Source: Deltaproteobacteria bacterium (GTDB lineage: Bacteria > Myxococcota_A > Polyangia > Polyangiales > Ga0077539). Taken from it: a stretch of DNA of 64,000 bases. The translations under genes and the position numbers were made by a program. This document shows positions 9,984-17,136 of this stretch, in pieces. The stretch lies in assembly GCA_030694465.1 (NCBI GenBank), contig JAUXYJ010000097.1:1-64000 (forward strand). The letters are read 5' to 3'. The first letter of the stretch is position 1; each line of letters starts with the position of its first letter. Below the pieces are notes generated by a model, which worked only from the letters and a program-made list of their open reading frames with translations, did no database searches and had not been told where the DNA came from.

Positions 9984-10742
9984 TTACATCGCCGCGTAGC
10001 CCAGGGTCATGCCGCCGTAGAACCCCGGCCTCGAGCCGATCCCTGGGGTAATCGCGCTCTCCAGCGTGACCCGAAACACCCTGCGGGTGCTCTCGCCCGG
10101 CCTCCGCCCACCGACGTTAAAGGCAACAAAGAGCGGAACCGCGAGGTCTTGACCGAAGCTCGTAATCAGCGAAACGGACGCAATCCATGCGAGCCCGCCC
10201 CCCACCGAGAACCAATCATTCAAGGTGTACTCGACGCTCGCCCCTGCCGAAAACCCGTTGAGATAGAATATCGAAACAGCGCGAAGGTTCGCAAACGTCG
10301 CGAGCTTGTCTCCCCATTGGACGCCCAGGTCCGCCGAGACACCAATCCCACCTACCAGCGCCGCCGCGTAGTAGCCAAAACCGAAGTGGCCTCCGAAGCC
10401 TGCGCGAAACCTCGGCAGGGCGCGCTGTGCGGGGCTGCTCTCGGGGATCACCTCGGGCGGCACCTGCGGCGCTGCCGCTGGCAACCCCTCGCGAAAGCCC
10501 GGCGAGGGCACGTACGGCACGGCCCCCAGCGGCACCGTCAGCGGCGGAAGCTCGGTCGTGGGCGCGATCACTGTGGTGGTGCCCACGGTGACCTCCCTCG
10601 TGGCCGTGGGTGTCGGTGTGGCCGGAAGCTCCGGTGGGGGGCCTTGGGTCTGTGCTTCTGAGCCGCGCGCCCCGGTGCCCACGGCGAGCGCCAGCAAGAG
10701 CCCCGCGCCATGTGCCATCCCGCGTGTGTGTCTGTGTGTCAC
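9984..10742 (-). CDS. Predicted outer-membrane protein, paralogue of the product at 5719-6408
   Basis: I choose the GTG at 10742 because GGGAGGG lies eight bases upstream. An ATG eight codons later begins the hydrophobic signal segment MAHGAGLLLALAVGTGARG. A Pro/Thr-rich linker (about 30-110) leads to a C-terminal barrel-like region with GVQWGDKLATFANLRAVS, VEYTLNDWFSVGGGLAW and FVAFNVGGRR, ending GYAAM. These segments align with GVQAGDYFAVYATARVA, VRYVSIGTGVAAL and VLGFNFGRRQ of the protein at 5719-6408, so the two are paralogues. A small beta-barrel in the outer membrane is the likeliest product; its cargo or partner is unknown. Confidence 0.6.
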   Translation of the reverse strand: MTHRHTRGMAHGAGLLLALAVGTGARGSEAQTQGPPPELPATPTPTATREVTVGTTTVIAPTTELPPLTVPLGAVPYVPSPGFREGLPAAAPQVPPEVIPESSPAQRALPRFRAGFGGHFGFGYYAAALVGGIGVSADLGVQWGDKLATFANLRAVSIFYLNGFSAGASVEYTLNDWFSVGGGLAWIASVSLITSFGQDLAVPLFVAFNVGGRRPGESTRRVFRVTLESAITPGIGSRPGFYGGMTLGYAAM

Positions 10743-10750
10743 CAAGAGAA

Positions 10751-10758
10751 CCCTCCCT
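10751..10758 (-). promoter_or_regulatory. Strong Shine-Dalgarno deciding the GTG start at 10742
   Basis: On the minus strand AGGGAGGG sits eight bases before the GTG at 10742. This favours GTG over the ATG eight codons downstream, which has no such site. Confidence 0.7.
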
Positions 10759-10871
10759 CTGAGCCCAGTCTGCGCGGCTCGCGGTGCCCCCGATGGCCCC
10801 TGGAGAGTCCGTGCTTGGGTGCAGTCCAGCACACCCATCGCGGGGGGACAATCCCGCAGTGCACAGGCCCA

Positions 10872-10931
10872 GTCCTACAACGGGGAGAGCGCTGTCCTAC
10901 AACGGGGAGGGCCCAGTCCTACAACGGGGAG
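10872..10931. repeat. Three direct copies of gtcctacaacggggag at 22-bp period
   Basis: The 16-base sequence gtcctacaacggggag occurs at 10872-10887, 10894-10909 and 10916-10931, with exact 22-base spacing. It lies between the 3' end of the gene at 10945-11874 and the 5' end of the outer-membrane protein gene at 9984-10742, upstream of that gene's GTG. It could be an operator array or a small minisatellite. Confidence 0.9.
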
Positions 10932-10944
10932 AGCGTGGCCTGCA

Positions 10945-11874
10945 TTAGGGCGCCGGCGACGGCGTTTCGTGGGTGGTTTTGCTGACGATTTTGCGGAGGC
11001 CGCGGAGCGTCGCAGGACCTAACTTGGGCAGCGGAACGCTGGTGTCGGGGCGGTTGCGCGACAGTGCGTCGTACAGAGCGTCGAGCTCACAGAGAACCCG
11101 TCCCTCGAGCTCGTTGGTCTGAGCCGAGTCAGCGTCACGTCGGCCTCCGCCAAAGGCCGTCTCGTCACGCGCCGCGCGCAGGGCGTGGGCCGCGTGAGTT
11201 GCCGCCGTGATCAGAGCCGAGGTGATGTCTTGGTGCTCGGCGAGGGCGCGGAGGTCACCGTCGCTGTGGGTCCGCCAGCGCTCGGCCTGCGCGGCGAGGG
11301 CGTCGAGCGAGAGGGCGAGGTCCGTGCCGCTCTTGAGGTTTCCGCGGGCGGCGGCGAACGCGGCGGCCTCGGTGGGGTCGGCGTCGACGATGGGCTCAAG
11401 CGCGCCCACAAGAGCCCGTCGGGCGTCGAGCGCGTCGGCGTCGGCGCGCAGCCTGCTGCTGGCCACCGAGCGGCTGCCCGAGACCGCGCGCTGTTGTGCT
11501 TCGATCGCGAGCTCCAGCGCGTGCACCAGGTCCATCGCGAAGCGCAGCCGCTCGGGGCGATAGCGCAGGGTCGCGCCGTGGGCCGTGACGCTCGGGACCA
11601 CGCCCAAGAGCGTACGGCGCGCTTCTTTGGCGACCTCGTGTGCGCGCGTGTTGGTCCCCAGCTCGCGACATCGCTGCGCGCTGCGCGTGCGCATCAGGCC
11701 ATTGCGTAGGGCGTCCGAGGGCGCGGGGAGGGCGGTGCGCTCGCGGTCAAAGCGCAGCTGCTCGGCGTGATCGGGATCTTCGGGTGTAGCGGGCGCGGCG
11801 GTGACCTTGGCGGGCTTGCGCGCCGAGGTCTTTGCGGTGGACTTCTTGGGCTTGCTCTTGGGTGCAGTGGTCAT
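10945..11874 (-). CDS. Unknown protein with Lys/Ala-rich histone-H1-like N-terminus
   Basis: This 309-residue product from the ATG at 11874 begins with a Lys/Ser/Thr/Ala-rich tail (TTAPKSKPKKSTAKTSARKP), like bacterial H1-type DNA-binding tails. The rest is helical and Ala/Arg-rich (HEVAKEARRTLLG, LVHALELAIEAQQRA, LAAQAERWRTHSDGD) and may be an all-alpha or coiled-coil domain. No signal peptide or membrane segment is seen. I recognise no family. Nucleoid association is conceivable from the tail alone. Confidence 0.55.
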   Translation of the reverse strand: MTTAPKSKPKKSTAKTSARKPAKVTAAPATPEDPDHAEQLRFDRERTALPAPSDALRNGLMRTRSAQRCRELGTNTRAHEVAKEARRTLLGVVPSVTAHGATLRYRPERLRFAMDLVHALELAIEAQQRAVSGSRSVASSRLRADADALDARRALVGALEPIVDADPTEAAAFAAARGNLKSGTDLALSLDALAAQAERWRTHSDGDLRALAEHQDITSALITAATHAAHALRAARDETAFGGGRRDADSAQTNELEGRVLCELDALYDALSRNRPDTSVPLPKLGPATLRGLRKIVSKTTHETPSPAP

Positions 11875-11934
11875 GCCGCAAAGTGTGCAACTGAGCCCGC
11901 GGAGTTGTGAAGAGCCCCCAGCGGGTTGACCGAA

Positions 11935-12924
11935 TTATGCCGGTGCGTCGGGGTGAGTGAGCGCGCAGTCGCTCTCGGGGTGCTCGGGTTGCACGGTCAC
12001 GTGCGCGAGCTTGTGGGAGTCTTTGAGTCGTTGCGAGACCGCGCATGCGACGGCCGTTCCGCTGTCACTCTGCGCGACGACGACGTGCACGGTGGCGACA
12101 TCAAAACCCTCTGCGATGCGCCACACGTGAAGGTGGTGCAGGTCCATGACACCGGGCGTCGCGCGCACCGTCGCCTCGACCGCTGGCATCGAGACCCCGT
12201 GCGGAACACCCTCCATCAGCACGTGCCCAGCCTGCTTGAGAATCCCCCACCCAGCCCAGCCAATGAGCAACGCGATCACGAGCGAAATCACAGGATCCGC
12301 GCGTGTCCACCCAAGCGTCAGCATGAGCACTCCGGCGACGATGGCGCCGAGCGAACCCACCGCGTCCGAGACCACATGCGCGATGGCCGCGCGCGTGTTG
12401 CTGTCGTGGCCACCGCCCCGCGCGAGGTTGTACGCCGAGGCGATGTTTACCAAGAGCCCCACCGTGGCGATCACCAGCATGGGCCCTGCGACGACCGGGC
12501 GCGGTGTGCGCCAGCGCTCAATCGACTCGAGGACAATCGCGATGGAGCCTCCGCACAAGAGCAGCGCGTTGAAGAGGGCCGCAAGAATCTCAGCGCGACG
12601 GTAGCCGTACGAGCGCGCGTCGGAGCGGGGTCGCGTGGCGAGCATGCGGGCCGCGAGGGCGAGCGCAAGAGCTCCTGTGTCCGCGAGCATGTGCCCCGCG
12701 TCGCTGAGCAGCGCGAGGCTGTGCGTGAGGTATCCCCCGACCGCTTCGACCACGAGAAAGAGCGCGGTGAGAGCCAGCGAGATCTTCAGCCGCTCGGCGG
12801 GCACATCGCGCACATGATCGTGCGAGTGTCCTGCGTGCGCGTCATGGGGTCGGTGCGCCGTGTGCGCGCCGTGTGCAGCGTGCGCGCCGTGTGCAGCGTG
12901 GTCGTGGTCGTGGTCTTGGCTCAC
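11935..12924 (-). CDS. Cation diffusion facilitator (Zn2+/H+ antiporter type)
   Basis: This 329-residue CDF exporter starts with GTG at 12924. The N-terminus has about 14 histidines within 40 residues (HDHDHAAHGAHAAHGAH), a cytosolic metal-binding tail. Six transmembrane segments follow. The transport-site motif SDAGHMLADTGAL lies in helix 2 (about residues 73-85) and HVVSDAVGS in helix 5 (about 184-192), giving the HD/HD pattern typical of zinc. A cytosolic C-terminal domain (about 235-329) ends with LHVWRIAEG and HVTVQPEH. It exports zinc, and perhaps cobalt or cadmium, from the cytosol. There is no adjacent metal sensor gene, so regulation is unknown. Confidence 0.9.
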   Translation of the reverse strand: MSQDHDHDHAAHGAHAAHGAHTAHRPHDAHAGHSHDHVRDVPAERLKISLALTALFLVVEAVGGYLTHSLALLSDAGHMLADTGALALALAARMLATRPRSDARSYGYRRAEILAALFNALLLCGGSIAIVLESIERWRTPRPVVAGPMLVIATVGLLVNIASAYNLARGGGHDSNTRAAIAHVVSDAVGSLGAIVAGVLMLTLGWTRADPVISLVIALLIGWAGWGILKQAGHVLMEGVPHGVSMPAVEATVRATPGVMDLHHLHVWRIAEGFDVATVHVVVAQSDSGTAVACAVSQRLKDSHKLAHVTVQPEHPESDCALTHPDAPA

Positions 12925-12980
12925 TGAGGGCGTAAAGCATGCGCCGATGTGCCCAGAGGTTCAACGCGAACACAGATCGC

Positions 12981-14867
12981 TCAGGCGGAGCGGACCTCCC
13001 ACGGGCGCATCTCTTGATCGGTTGTGCGTTTGGCGGGGCGCGGGAGCTCATAGAGCACGTGATCAATCCGCTGCAGGAGCACGCGCAGAGAGTCTGCACG
13101 CAGCGCGCTTACGGCGAGCCCATCCATGCTGCGGGCGAGCGCCGCAGCGACCCCGGGAGGAGCCGCGTCGGCTTTGTTCGCGATGAGCAAACGCGGGATG
13201 CTCGAGAGCTCCAGGGTCTCAAGGAGCTTCTCGGTCGACTCGATGTGGTCTTCGTAGTTGGGATCGGCCGCGTCGAGCACATGGAGCAAGAGGTCTGCGT
13301 CGGCGACCTCTTCAAACGTGGCCCTAAACGCGGCGACGAGCTCTTTGGGCAAATCCCTAATAAATCCAACGGTGTCGGTAAAGATCACCTCGCGCGCCCC
13401 GGGCGGCGCGATGTAATCAAATGCAGCCTCGTCCTGCTCGTCCGCGTCACGCGCTTCGCGCACGTCGTCGTCGTCGGGAGGCGGCGGCGGGAGGCTCCCG
13501 TGGGTCACCCGTAGCGTGTGGTCTGGCGTGCCCAGGACGGTCTCGAGATCGAGCCTCCGCGAGCGAGGGTCGAGCGTGGCGAAGAGCTTGTTCTCGGCGA
13601 CCACGTTGGCGCCGGTGAGGGCGTTGAGCAGCGTGGACTTACCCGCGTTGGTGTAGCCAATGAGCGCGATCGTGGGGACGCCTGCGCGCATGCGTCGACC
13701 GCGGCGCTGGCGGCGACGCTCACCGAGCTCGCGGAGCTGTCGCTCAAGGTGATGGATGCGGTCGCGTGCACGGCGGCCTGCGATCTCGAGGGTGGTCTCG
13801 CCGGGGCCGCGCCCACCAATGCCGCCGGTCAAGCGTGAGAGGGCGTCGTCGCGTTGGCCCAAGCGGGGCAGCATGTACTTAAGCTGCGCGAGCTCGACCT
13901 GAAGCTTGCCGTCGCGCGACTCGGCACGCTGGGCAAAGATGTCCAAAATGAGCTGCGTGCGGTCGATCACCTTGAGGTCGGTGACGGCGGCGATGCTCGA
14001 CGCCTGGGCGGGCGTGAGATTGCGGTCGAACACGAGCACCTCGGCGTCGAGCTGCATGGCGCGCAAGAGCACCTCGTTGAGCTTGCCCTTACCGAGCACA
14101 TAACGCGGATCGACCTGGTCGCGGACCTGCTTGATCTCGTCGGCCACTTCGACCCCGGCTGAGCGCGCGAGCTCACGGAGCTCTTGCATACTGCGCTCAA
14201 TGCCGCTCGCGTTGCTCTTGTCCGTCACGTGAACGAGCACCGCGCGGCCATCTTTGGCGCGCACATCGCGGCCACGTCGGACCTGGGCGATCTCGGCCTC
14301 GAGCGCACGCAAGAGGTCTGTGACGTCTTCGTCTTCGATCACGCGGTGCAGGGGCGTGGGACCATACTCGCGCCAGAGCTGTCCCTCGGGATTTTCGGGC
14401 AAAACATGCGCCCAACTCACGTGGTCCGGGCTGCCATCCGGCGAGAGAATCAGCGCGCACACGAGGTCAAATCGCAGCCGATAGAGGTCGACCAAGTCAT
14501 CGCGGGTGACCGTCTCGCCACGCAGGTGTGTGTGGATCAATCGCAGACCACGGAGGCGCCCCGGCGCGGCGCGCATACGGCCCACGTCGGGAAGCATCAG
14601 CTTGGTCGCGTCGCCCACAATCACCGAGTCGATTTGCCCCGCGCGGGTCACTAATACGCCGACCTGTCGGCCGGTGGCTTTAGACGCCTCGGCGAGGTTC
14701 TTTGCGAGCTCAAGTGACACAACTTGTGCGGCCGGAACCCTCCGTCGATACAGCCGCTCAAGGGTCTTAAGATCAGAAGGTGAGAGACCTGTCGTGTTTC
14801 CGTGAATGTCCAGGGTGAAAGCCCTCCGTTGCTTGTCGTGGATCGTAGCTGCCGTGTTCGAACGCAC
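12981..14867 (-). CDS. hflX: GTPase HflX, long form with N-terminal extension
   Basis: HflX is a ribosome-binding GTPase that splits stalled or heat-damaged ribosomes. The G domain shows G1 GYTNAGKST (about residue 404), G3 DTVGFI and G4 NKAD. The preceding HflX domain has VLGKGKLNEV, the glycine-rich GGIGGRGPGETTLE segment and a basic helix. Residues 1 to about 210 form an extension absent from E. coli HflX; it contains LRLIHTHLRGETVTRDDLVD, which recalls the HxH...D pattern of JAB/MPN domains. An acidic and proline insertion lies between G-domain motifs (about 460-480). The GTG at 14867 lacks a ribosome-binding site, so the start is uncertain by up to about 20 codons. Confidence 0.92.
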   Translation of the reverse strand: MRSNTAATIHDKQRRAFTLDIHGNTTGLSPSDLKTLERLYRRRVPAAQVVSLELAKNLAEASKATGRQVGVLVTRAGQIDSVIVGDATKLMLPDVGRMRAAPGRLRGLRLIHTHLRGETVTRDDLVDLYRLRFDLVCALILSPDGSPDHVSWAHVLPENPEGQLWREYGPTPLHRVIEDEDVTDLLRALEAEIAQVRRGRDVRAKDGRAVLVHVTDKSNASGIERSMQELRELARSAGVEVADEIKQVRDQVDPRYVLGKGKLNEVLLRAMQLDAEVLVFDRNLTPAQASSIAAVTDLKVIDRTQLILDIFAQRAESRDGKLQVELAQLKYMLPRLGQRDDALSRLTGGIGGRGPGETTLEIAGRRARDRIHHLERQLRELGERRRQRRGRRMRAGVPTIALIGYTNAGKSTLLNALTGANVVAENKLFATLDPRSRRLDLETVLGTPDHTLRVTHGSLPPPPPDDDDVREARDADEQDEAAFDYIAPPGAREVIFTDTVGFIRDLPKELVAAFRATFEEVADADLLLHVLDAADPNYEDHIESTEKLLETLELSSIPRLLIANKADAAPPGVAAALARSMDGLAVSALRADSLRVLLQRIDHVLYELPRPAKRTTDQEMRPWEVRSA

Positions 14868-15310
14868 GCAAACAAGTGACGTGTGAGCGAAGGTGCAGCT
14901 GCGTGGCCGCGCAGATCAGTGCGTCGGCCAAGCGTGCACGTCAATCAAGGGTGACAGAATGTGAGCCAACGTCGAGGGGAGAGATAGATAACGCACTGCA
15001 AAAATCCAGGTATTTCGAGCAGAATTTAGGTCAAAGACTTGGCAATGTACTTTGCGAGTGCTACTTGATTTATCGAACTGCATGGACGTCTTCCGACGAA
15101 GCAGCAGCGTGATGAGCACCACCACGCAACACACGGTCACCGGGATTGTCTCGGTGACTTCGCTGAGGGGCTTCGGCTCCGAGGCGCGTGCTGTGTGGGC
15201 TCATCGCAACGCTGAACCCAGTCGGCCCACGCTCACCGCAGCCCGCGCGAGCGCGAAGGGATTCTCTCTTCCGGCGATGGTGTCGTGTACGCAAGTGCAC
15301 GCGAGCGCGG
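14868..15310. other. Intergenic region upstream of hflX, no gene seen
   Basis: Between the hflX start and the candidate RNA promoter I find no coding sequence with family resemblance. The AT-richer stretch at about 14985-15065 may hold the hflX promoter on the minus strand. No tRNA-like structure is seen. Confidence 0.5.
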
Positions 15311-15338
15311 TTGACACAGTGGGTTGCAAAGTTATCCG
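15311..15338 (+). promoter_or_regulatory. Candidate sigma-70-type promoter for the structured RNA
   Basis: A perfect TTGACA box at 15311-15316 is followed after 16 bases by a weak -10-like tatccg at 15333-15338. It predicts a start near 15345, just where the first RNA helix begins. The weak -10 box makes this tentative. Confidence 0.4.
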
Positions 15339-15455
15339 GCGATTTTCAATGGAGCGCAGCGCAACCCCCCATTACGAAGGCCTGGGTGAGGGCCGGTCCT
15401 CGGACCGGTGACCCCCATTGGCTGCGGCTATTGCCGCGGGAGGAATCTACCAATC

Positions 15456-15503
15456 ATGAGTCCTTGTCACATGTGTCTCCAATCCGGAGGCGGCTCTTGG
15501 TGA
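15456..15503 (+). CDS. Possible leader peptide, 15 codons
   Basis: GGGAGGA at 15438-15444 precedes an ATG at 15456 by 11 bases. The frame encodes MSPCHMCLQSGGGSW and stops at 15503. Its last codons coincide with the strand GGCTCTT (15492-15498), which can pair with AAGAGCC in the terminator. That arrangement resembles an attenuator leader peptide, but translation is unproven and such short frames arise by chance. Confidence 0.2.
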   Translation: MSPCHMCLQSGGGSW

Positions 15504-15616
15504 AGTAGTGCCGTCCAGTGCAGGGCGGCCGCGAGCGCTCGTTCTTCGCAAGATTGACGAGCGAAACCGCGGCCGGTTTGCCAAGCGCGACGGCAATACC
15601 TACCCGTAGGGCGAAG

Positions 15617-15656
15617 AGCCTCGGTGCGTACCCACGCATCGGGGCTTTTCTTTTTT
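15617..15656 (+). terminator. Intrinsic terminator with 13-bp stem and U-tract
   Basis: AGCCTCGGTGCGT (15617-15629) pairs with ACGCATCGGGGCT (15634-15646) along 13 bp, two of them G-U wobbles, with a 4-base ACCC loop. It is followed at once by TTTCTTTTTT. This is the clearest intrinsic terminator in the window, and no upstream protein gene on this strand explains it. Confidence 0.92.
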
Positions 15657-15715
15657 AGATCGCACGAAGTCAGTGTTGTGCCGCGCGCAGGTGTGGTGAG
15701 ACTCGGGCACCTCGT

Positions 15716-16513
15716 ATGCGACCTCCTCACGCAAAGCCCAAGCAACCACCCAGGCCCACGCGCCCAGAACCCCATCTCAACCAGCCCACAGAGCGCGAGA
15801 CCGAGTGCGTCTTTGGCCTACGCGCTGCGCTGGCGGTCGCTGCAAAACGCCCAGCAGATCTTCGCGGTGTGTTTGTCCACGACAGCATGCAGTCGGTCTG
15901 TGAGCCCTTGTTGCGTGTCGCGCACGCTCAGCGCGTGAGTGTCACAGTGTGCGGCCACGAAGAGCTCGCCGCGCGCGCACGCAGCGGGCAACACGAGGGC
16001 GTGCTCGTGATCGCGAGCCGACGCGCGTGGGTGGCGCCCAAGGTCATGTTGGCGTCGTTGCGTGCAAACAAGGGCGTGGTGATCGCGCTCGATCGCGTGC
16101 GCAATCCGTACAACATCGGCGCGATCATGCGGAGCGCGGCTTTCTTTGGACTGCAGGGTGTGTTGTTCGGGAGTCGCGCTCCAGAGCCTGATTTGCCTGA
16201 CGATTCGGTGCGTGTGGCCGAGGGCGGGGTAGAGCACCTGCAGCTCTCGCGCACGACGGATTTGGCCGACACGCTCATGCGATTTCGAGCAGACGGTGTT
16301 CACGTGGTCGGCGCCGAGAGTGACGCGACCGACGACGCGCTGAGATATCCCTATCCGCGGCCCAGCGTGCTGGTGTTGGGACACGAGCGCGAGGGGATCT
16401 CTGACCGTGTCCGTGCGCAGTGCGATCACATGGTGTGCATCCGTGGCGCCGGAACCATCGAGTCGCTCAATGTGGCCATCGCCGCGAGCCTCGTGATTGC
16501 TGCCCTACGTTAA
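15716..16513 (+). CDS. SpoU/TrmH-family RNA 2'-O-ribose methyltransferase
   Basis: This 265-residue protein has the SPOUT knot motifs: motif 1 LDRVRNPYNIGAIMRSAAFF (about residues 125-144), motif 2 VLGHEREGIS (about 222-231) and motif 3 IRGAGTIESLNVAIAASL (about 242-259). The N-terminal part (about 30-105) has the small substrate-binding domain with HEGVLVIA. Such enzymes use S-adenosylmethionine to methylate ribose 2'-OH in rRNA or tRNA. Similarity is to the YfiF/RlmB group; the exact target is unknown. The first 28 residues are Pro-rich and may be mis-started. The gene lies 60 bases after a strong terminator, so it may be controlled by the structured leader upstream. It converges on the next gene with overlapping stop codons. 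Confidence 0.88.
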   Translation: MRPPHAKPKQPPRPTRPEPHLNQPTERETECVFGLRAALAVAAKRPADLRGVFVHDSMQSVCEPLLRVAHAQRVSVTVCGHEELAARARSGQHEGVLVIASRRAWVAPKVMLASLRANKGVVIALDRVRNPYNIGAIMRSAAFFGLQGVLFGSRAPEPDLPDDSVRVAEGGVEHLQLSRTTDLADTLMRFRADGVHVVGAESDATDDALRYPYPRPSVLVLGHEREGISDRVRAQCDHMVCIRGAGTIESLNVAIAASLVIAALR

Positions 16514-16992
16514 GCGCGAGTGCGCGAGGCGGGGTGCGCTCTGTGCGCGTGTTCGTCCTGCGAAATGGCTGACCGAATTGCGATGGGCTCGGGCGCGACG
16601 CGTACCTCTGTAGGGCCATCGTGCGCGGTCTCAGCGGTGGCTCGAGCGCTCGGGCGCGGTGCAAACGCGTTGCTCAGCGTGGGCCACGCGAGCGCGACTC
16701 CGACGGCGATCATCACGACGCACGCGAGCAACACCGCGAGGGGCGCGCCGAAGCGCTCAGAGCCCTGCATGACGATCAGAGCGGCCATGCCCAGGACGAG
16801 GGCGAGGGATGTGCGCGCGCGCTCCCAGTGTCGCGCGGTGTTTTCGAGCACGACGAGCCGCTCGCGGAGGGCCTGGAGGTCTCGCGAATCCGAGCGGGTC
16901 TCGCGCTGAGCCTGAGCCTCGAGGCTCTCGAGGCGTGCAAAGGCCGCATCGAGAGAGCTTCGATAGGCCGAAGACGAGGGAGCATCATCCAT
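16510..16992 (-). CDS. Small membrane protein with coiled coil, unknown
   Basis: The 160-residue product starts at the ATG at 16992 (MDDAPSSSAYRSSLDAAF); the frame continues far upstream but over implausible sequence. Residues about 14-60 form a Leu/Glu-rich coiled-coil segment (LDAAFARLESLEAQAQ, LQALRERLVVLENTARHWE). Two hydrophobic helices follow at about 65-82 (SLALVLGMAALIVM) and 90-112 (LAVLLACVVMIAVGVALAWP). The C-terminal tail is charged. Its TAA stop overlaps the TAA stop of the convergent methyltransferase gene in the palindrome TTAA. No family recognised. Confidence 0.6.
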   Translation of the reverse strand: MDDAPSSSAYRSSLDAAFARLESLEAQAQRETRSDSRDLQALRERLVVLENTARHWERARTSLALVLGMAALIVMQGSERFGAPLAVLLACVVMIAVGVALAWPTLSNAFAPRPSARATAETAHDGPTEVRVAPEPIAIRSAISQDEHAHRAHPASRTRA

Positions 16993-17136
16993 GGGGGTGC
17001 ACCGTGAGAGGGAGCATAGGGGAGTGCGCAAAGATAGCAGACCGGACGCAACGAATGGCGAAGTGTGGGTCCGTTGACTTGTGCAGCGTAGAGGGCGAGG
17101 GGCTTTGGTAGACTGCGGGCTGAAGGTTTGGTTTGG

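Larger units (their letters stand above)
15345..15656 (+). ncRNA. Candidate structured RNA (free RNA or methyltransferase leader)
   Basis: About 310 bases without a convincing gene fold into a chain of helices on the plus strand. CAATGG (15347-15352) pairs with CCATTG (15415-15420), enclosing GGGT/ACCC and a 6-bp CCGGTC/GACCGG hairpin with a CTCG loop (15393-15408). A 7-bp hairpin with loop TATT covers 15422-15439. A long stacked hairpin spans 15526-15575: 8 bp outer, 7 bp middle, 4 bp inner with a CGC loop. TTGCC/GGCAA closes 15578-15596. The stretch ends in a strong intrinsic terminator at 15617-15656. The next gene starts 60 bases later. It does not show the hallmark motifs of RNase P RNA, tmRNA or SRP RNA. 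Both a separate small RNA and a switching 5' leader fit. Confidence 0.6.

Noticed and set aside
15052..15411. A 119-codon plus-strand ORF near the RNA
   Set aside because: It runs through the predicted promoter and hairpins and has no motif; likely a chance frame.
15345..15656. Structured stretch as RNase P RNA, tmRNA or a tRNA
   Set aside because: It lacks the conserved core of RNase P RNA, the tRNA-like end of tmRNA and a T-loop TTCGA sequence.
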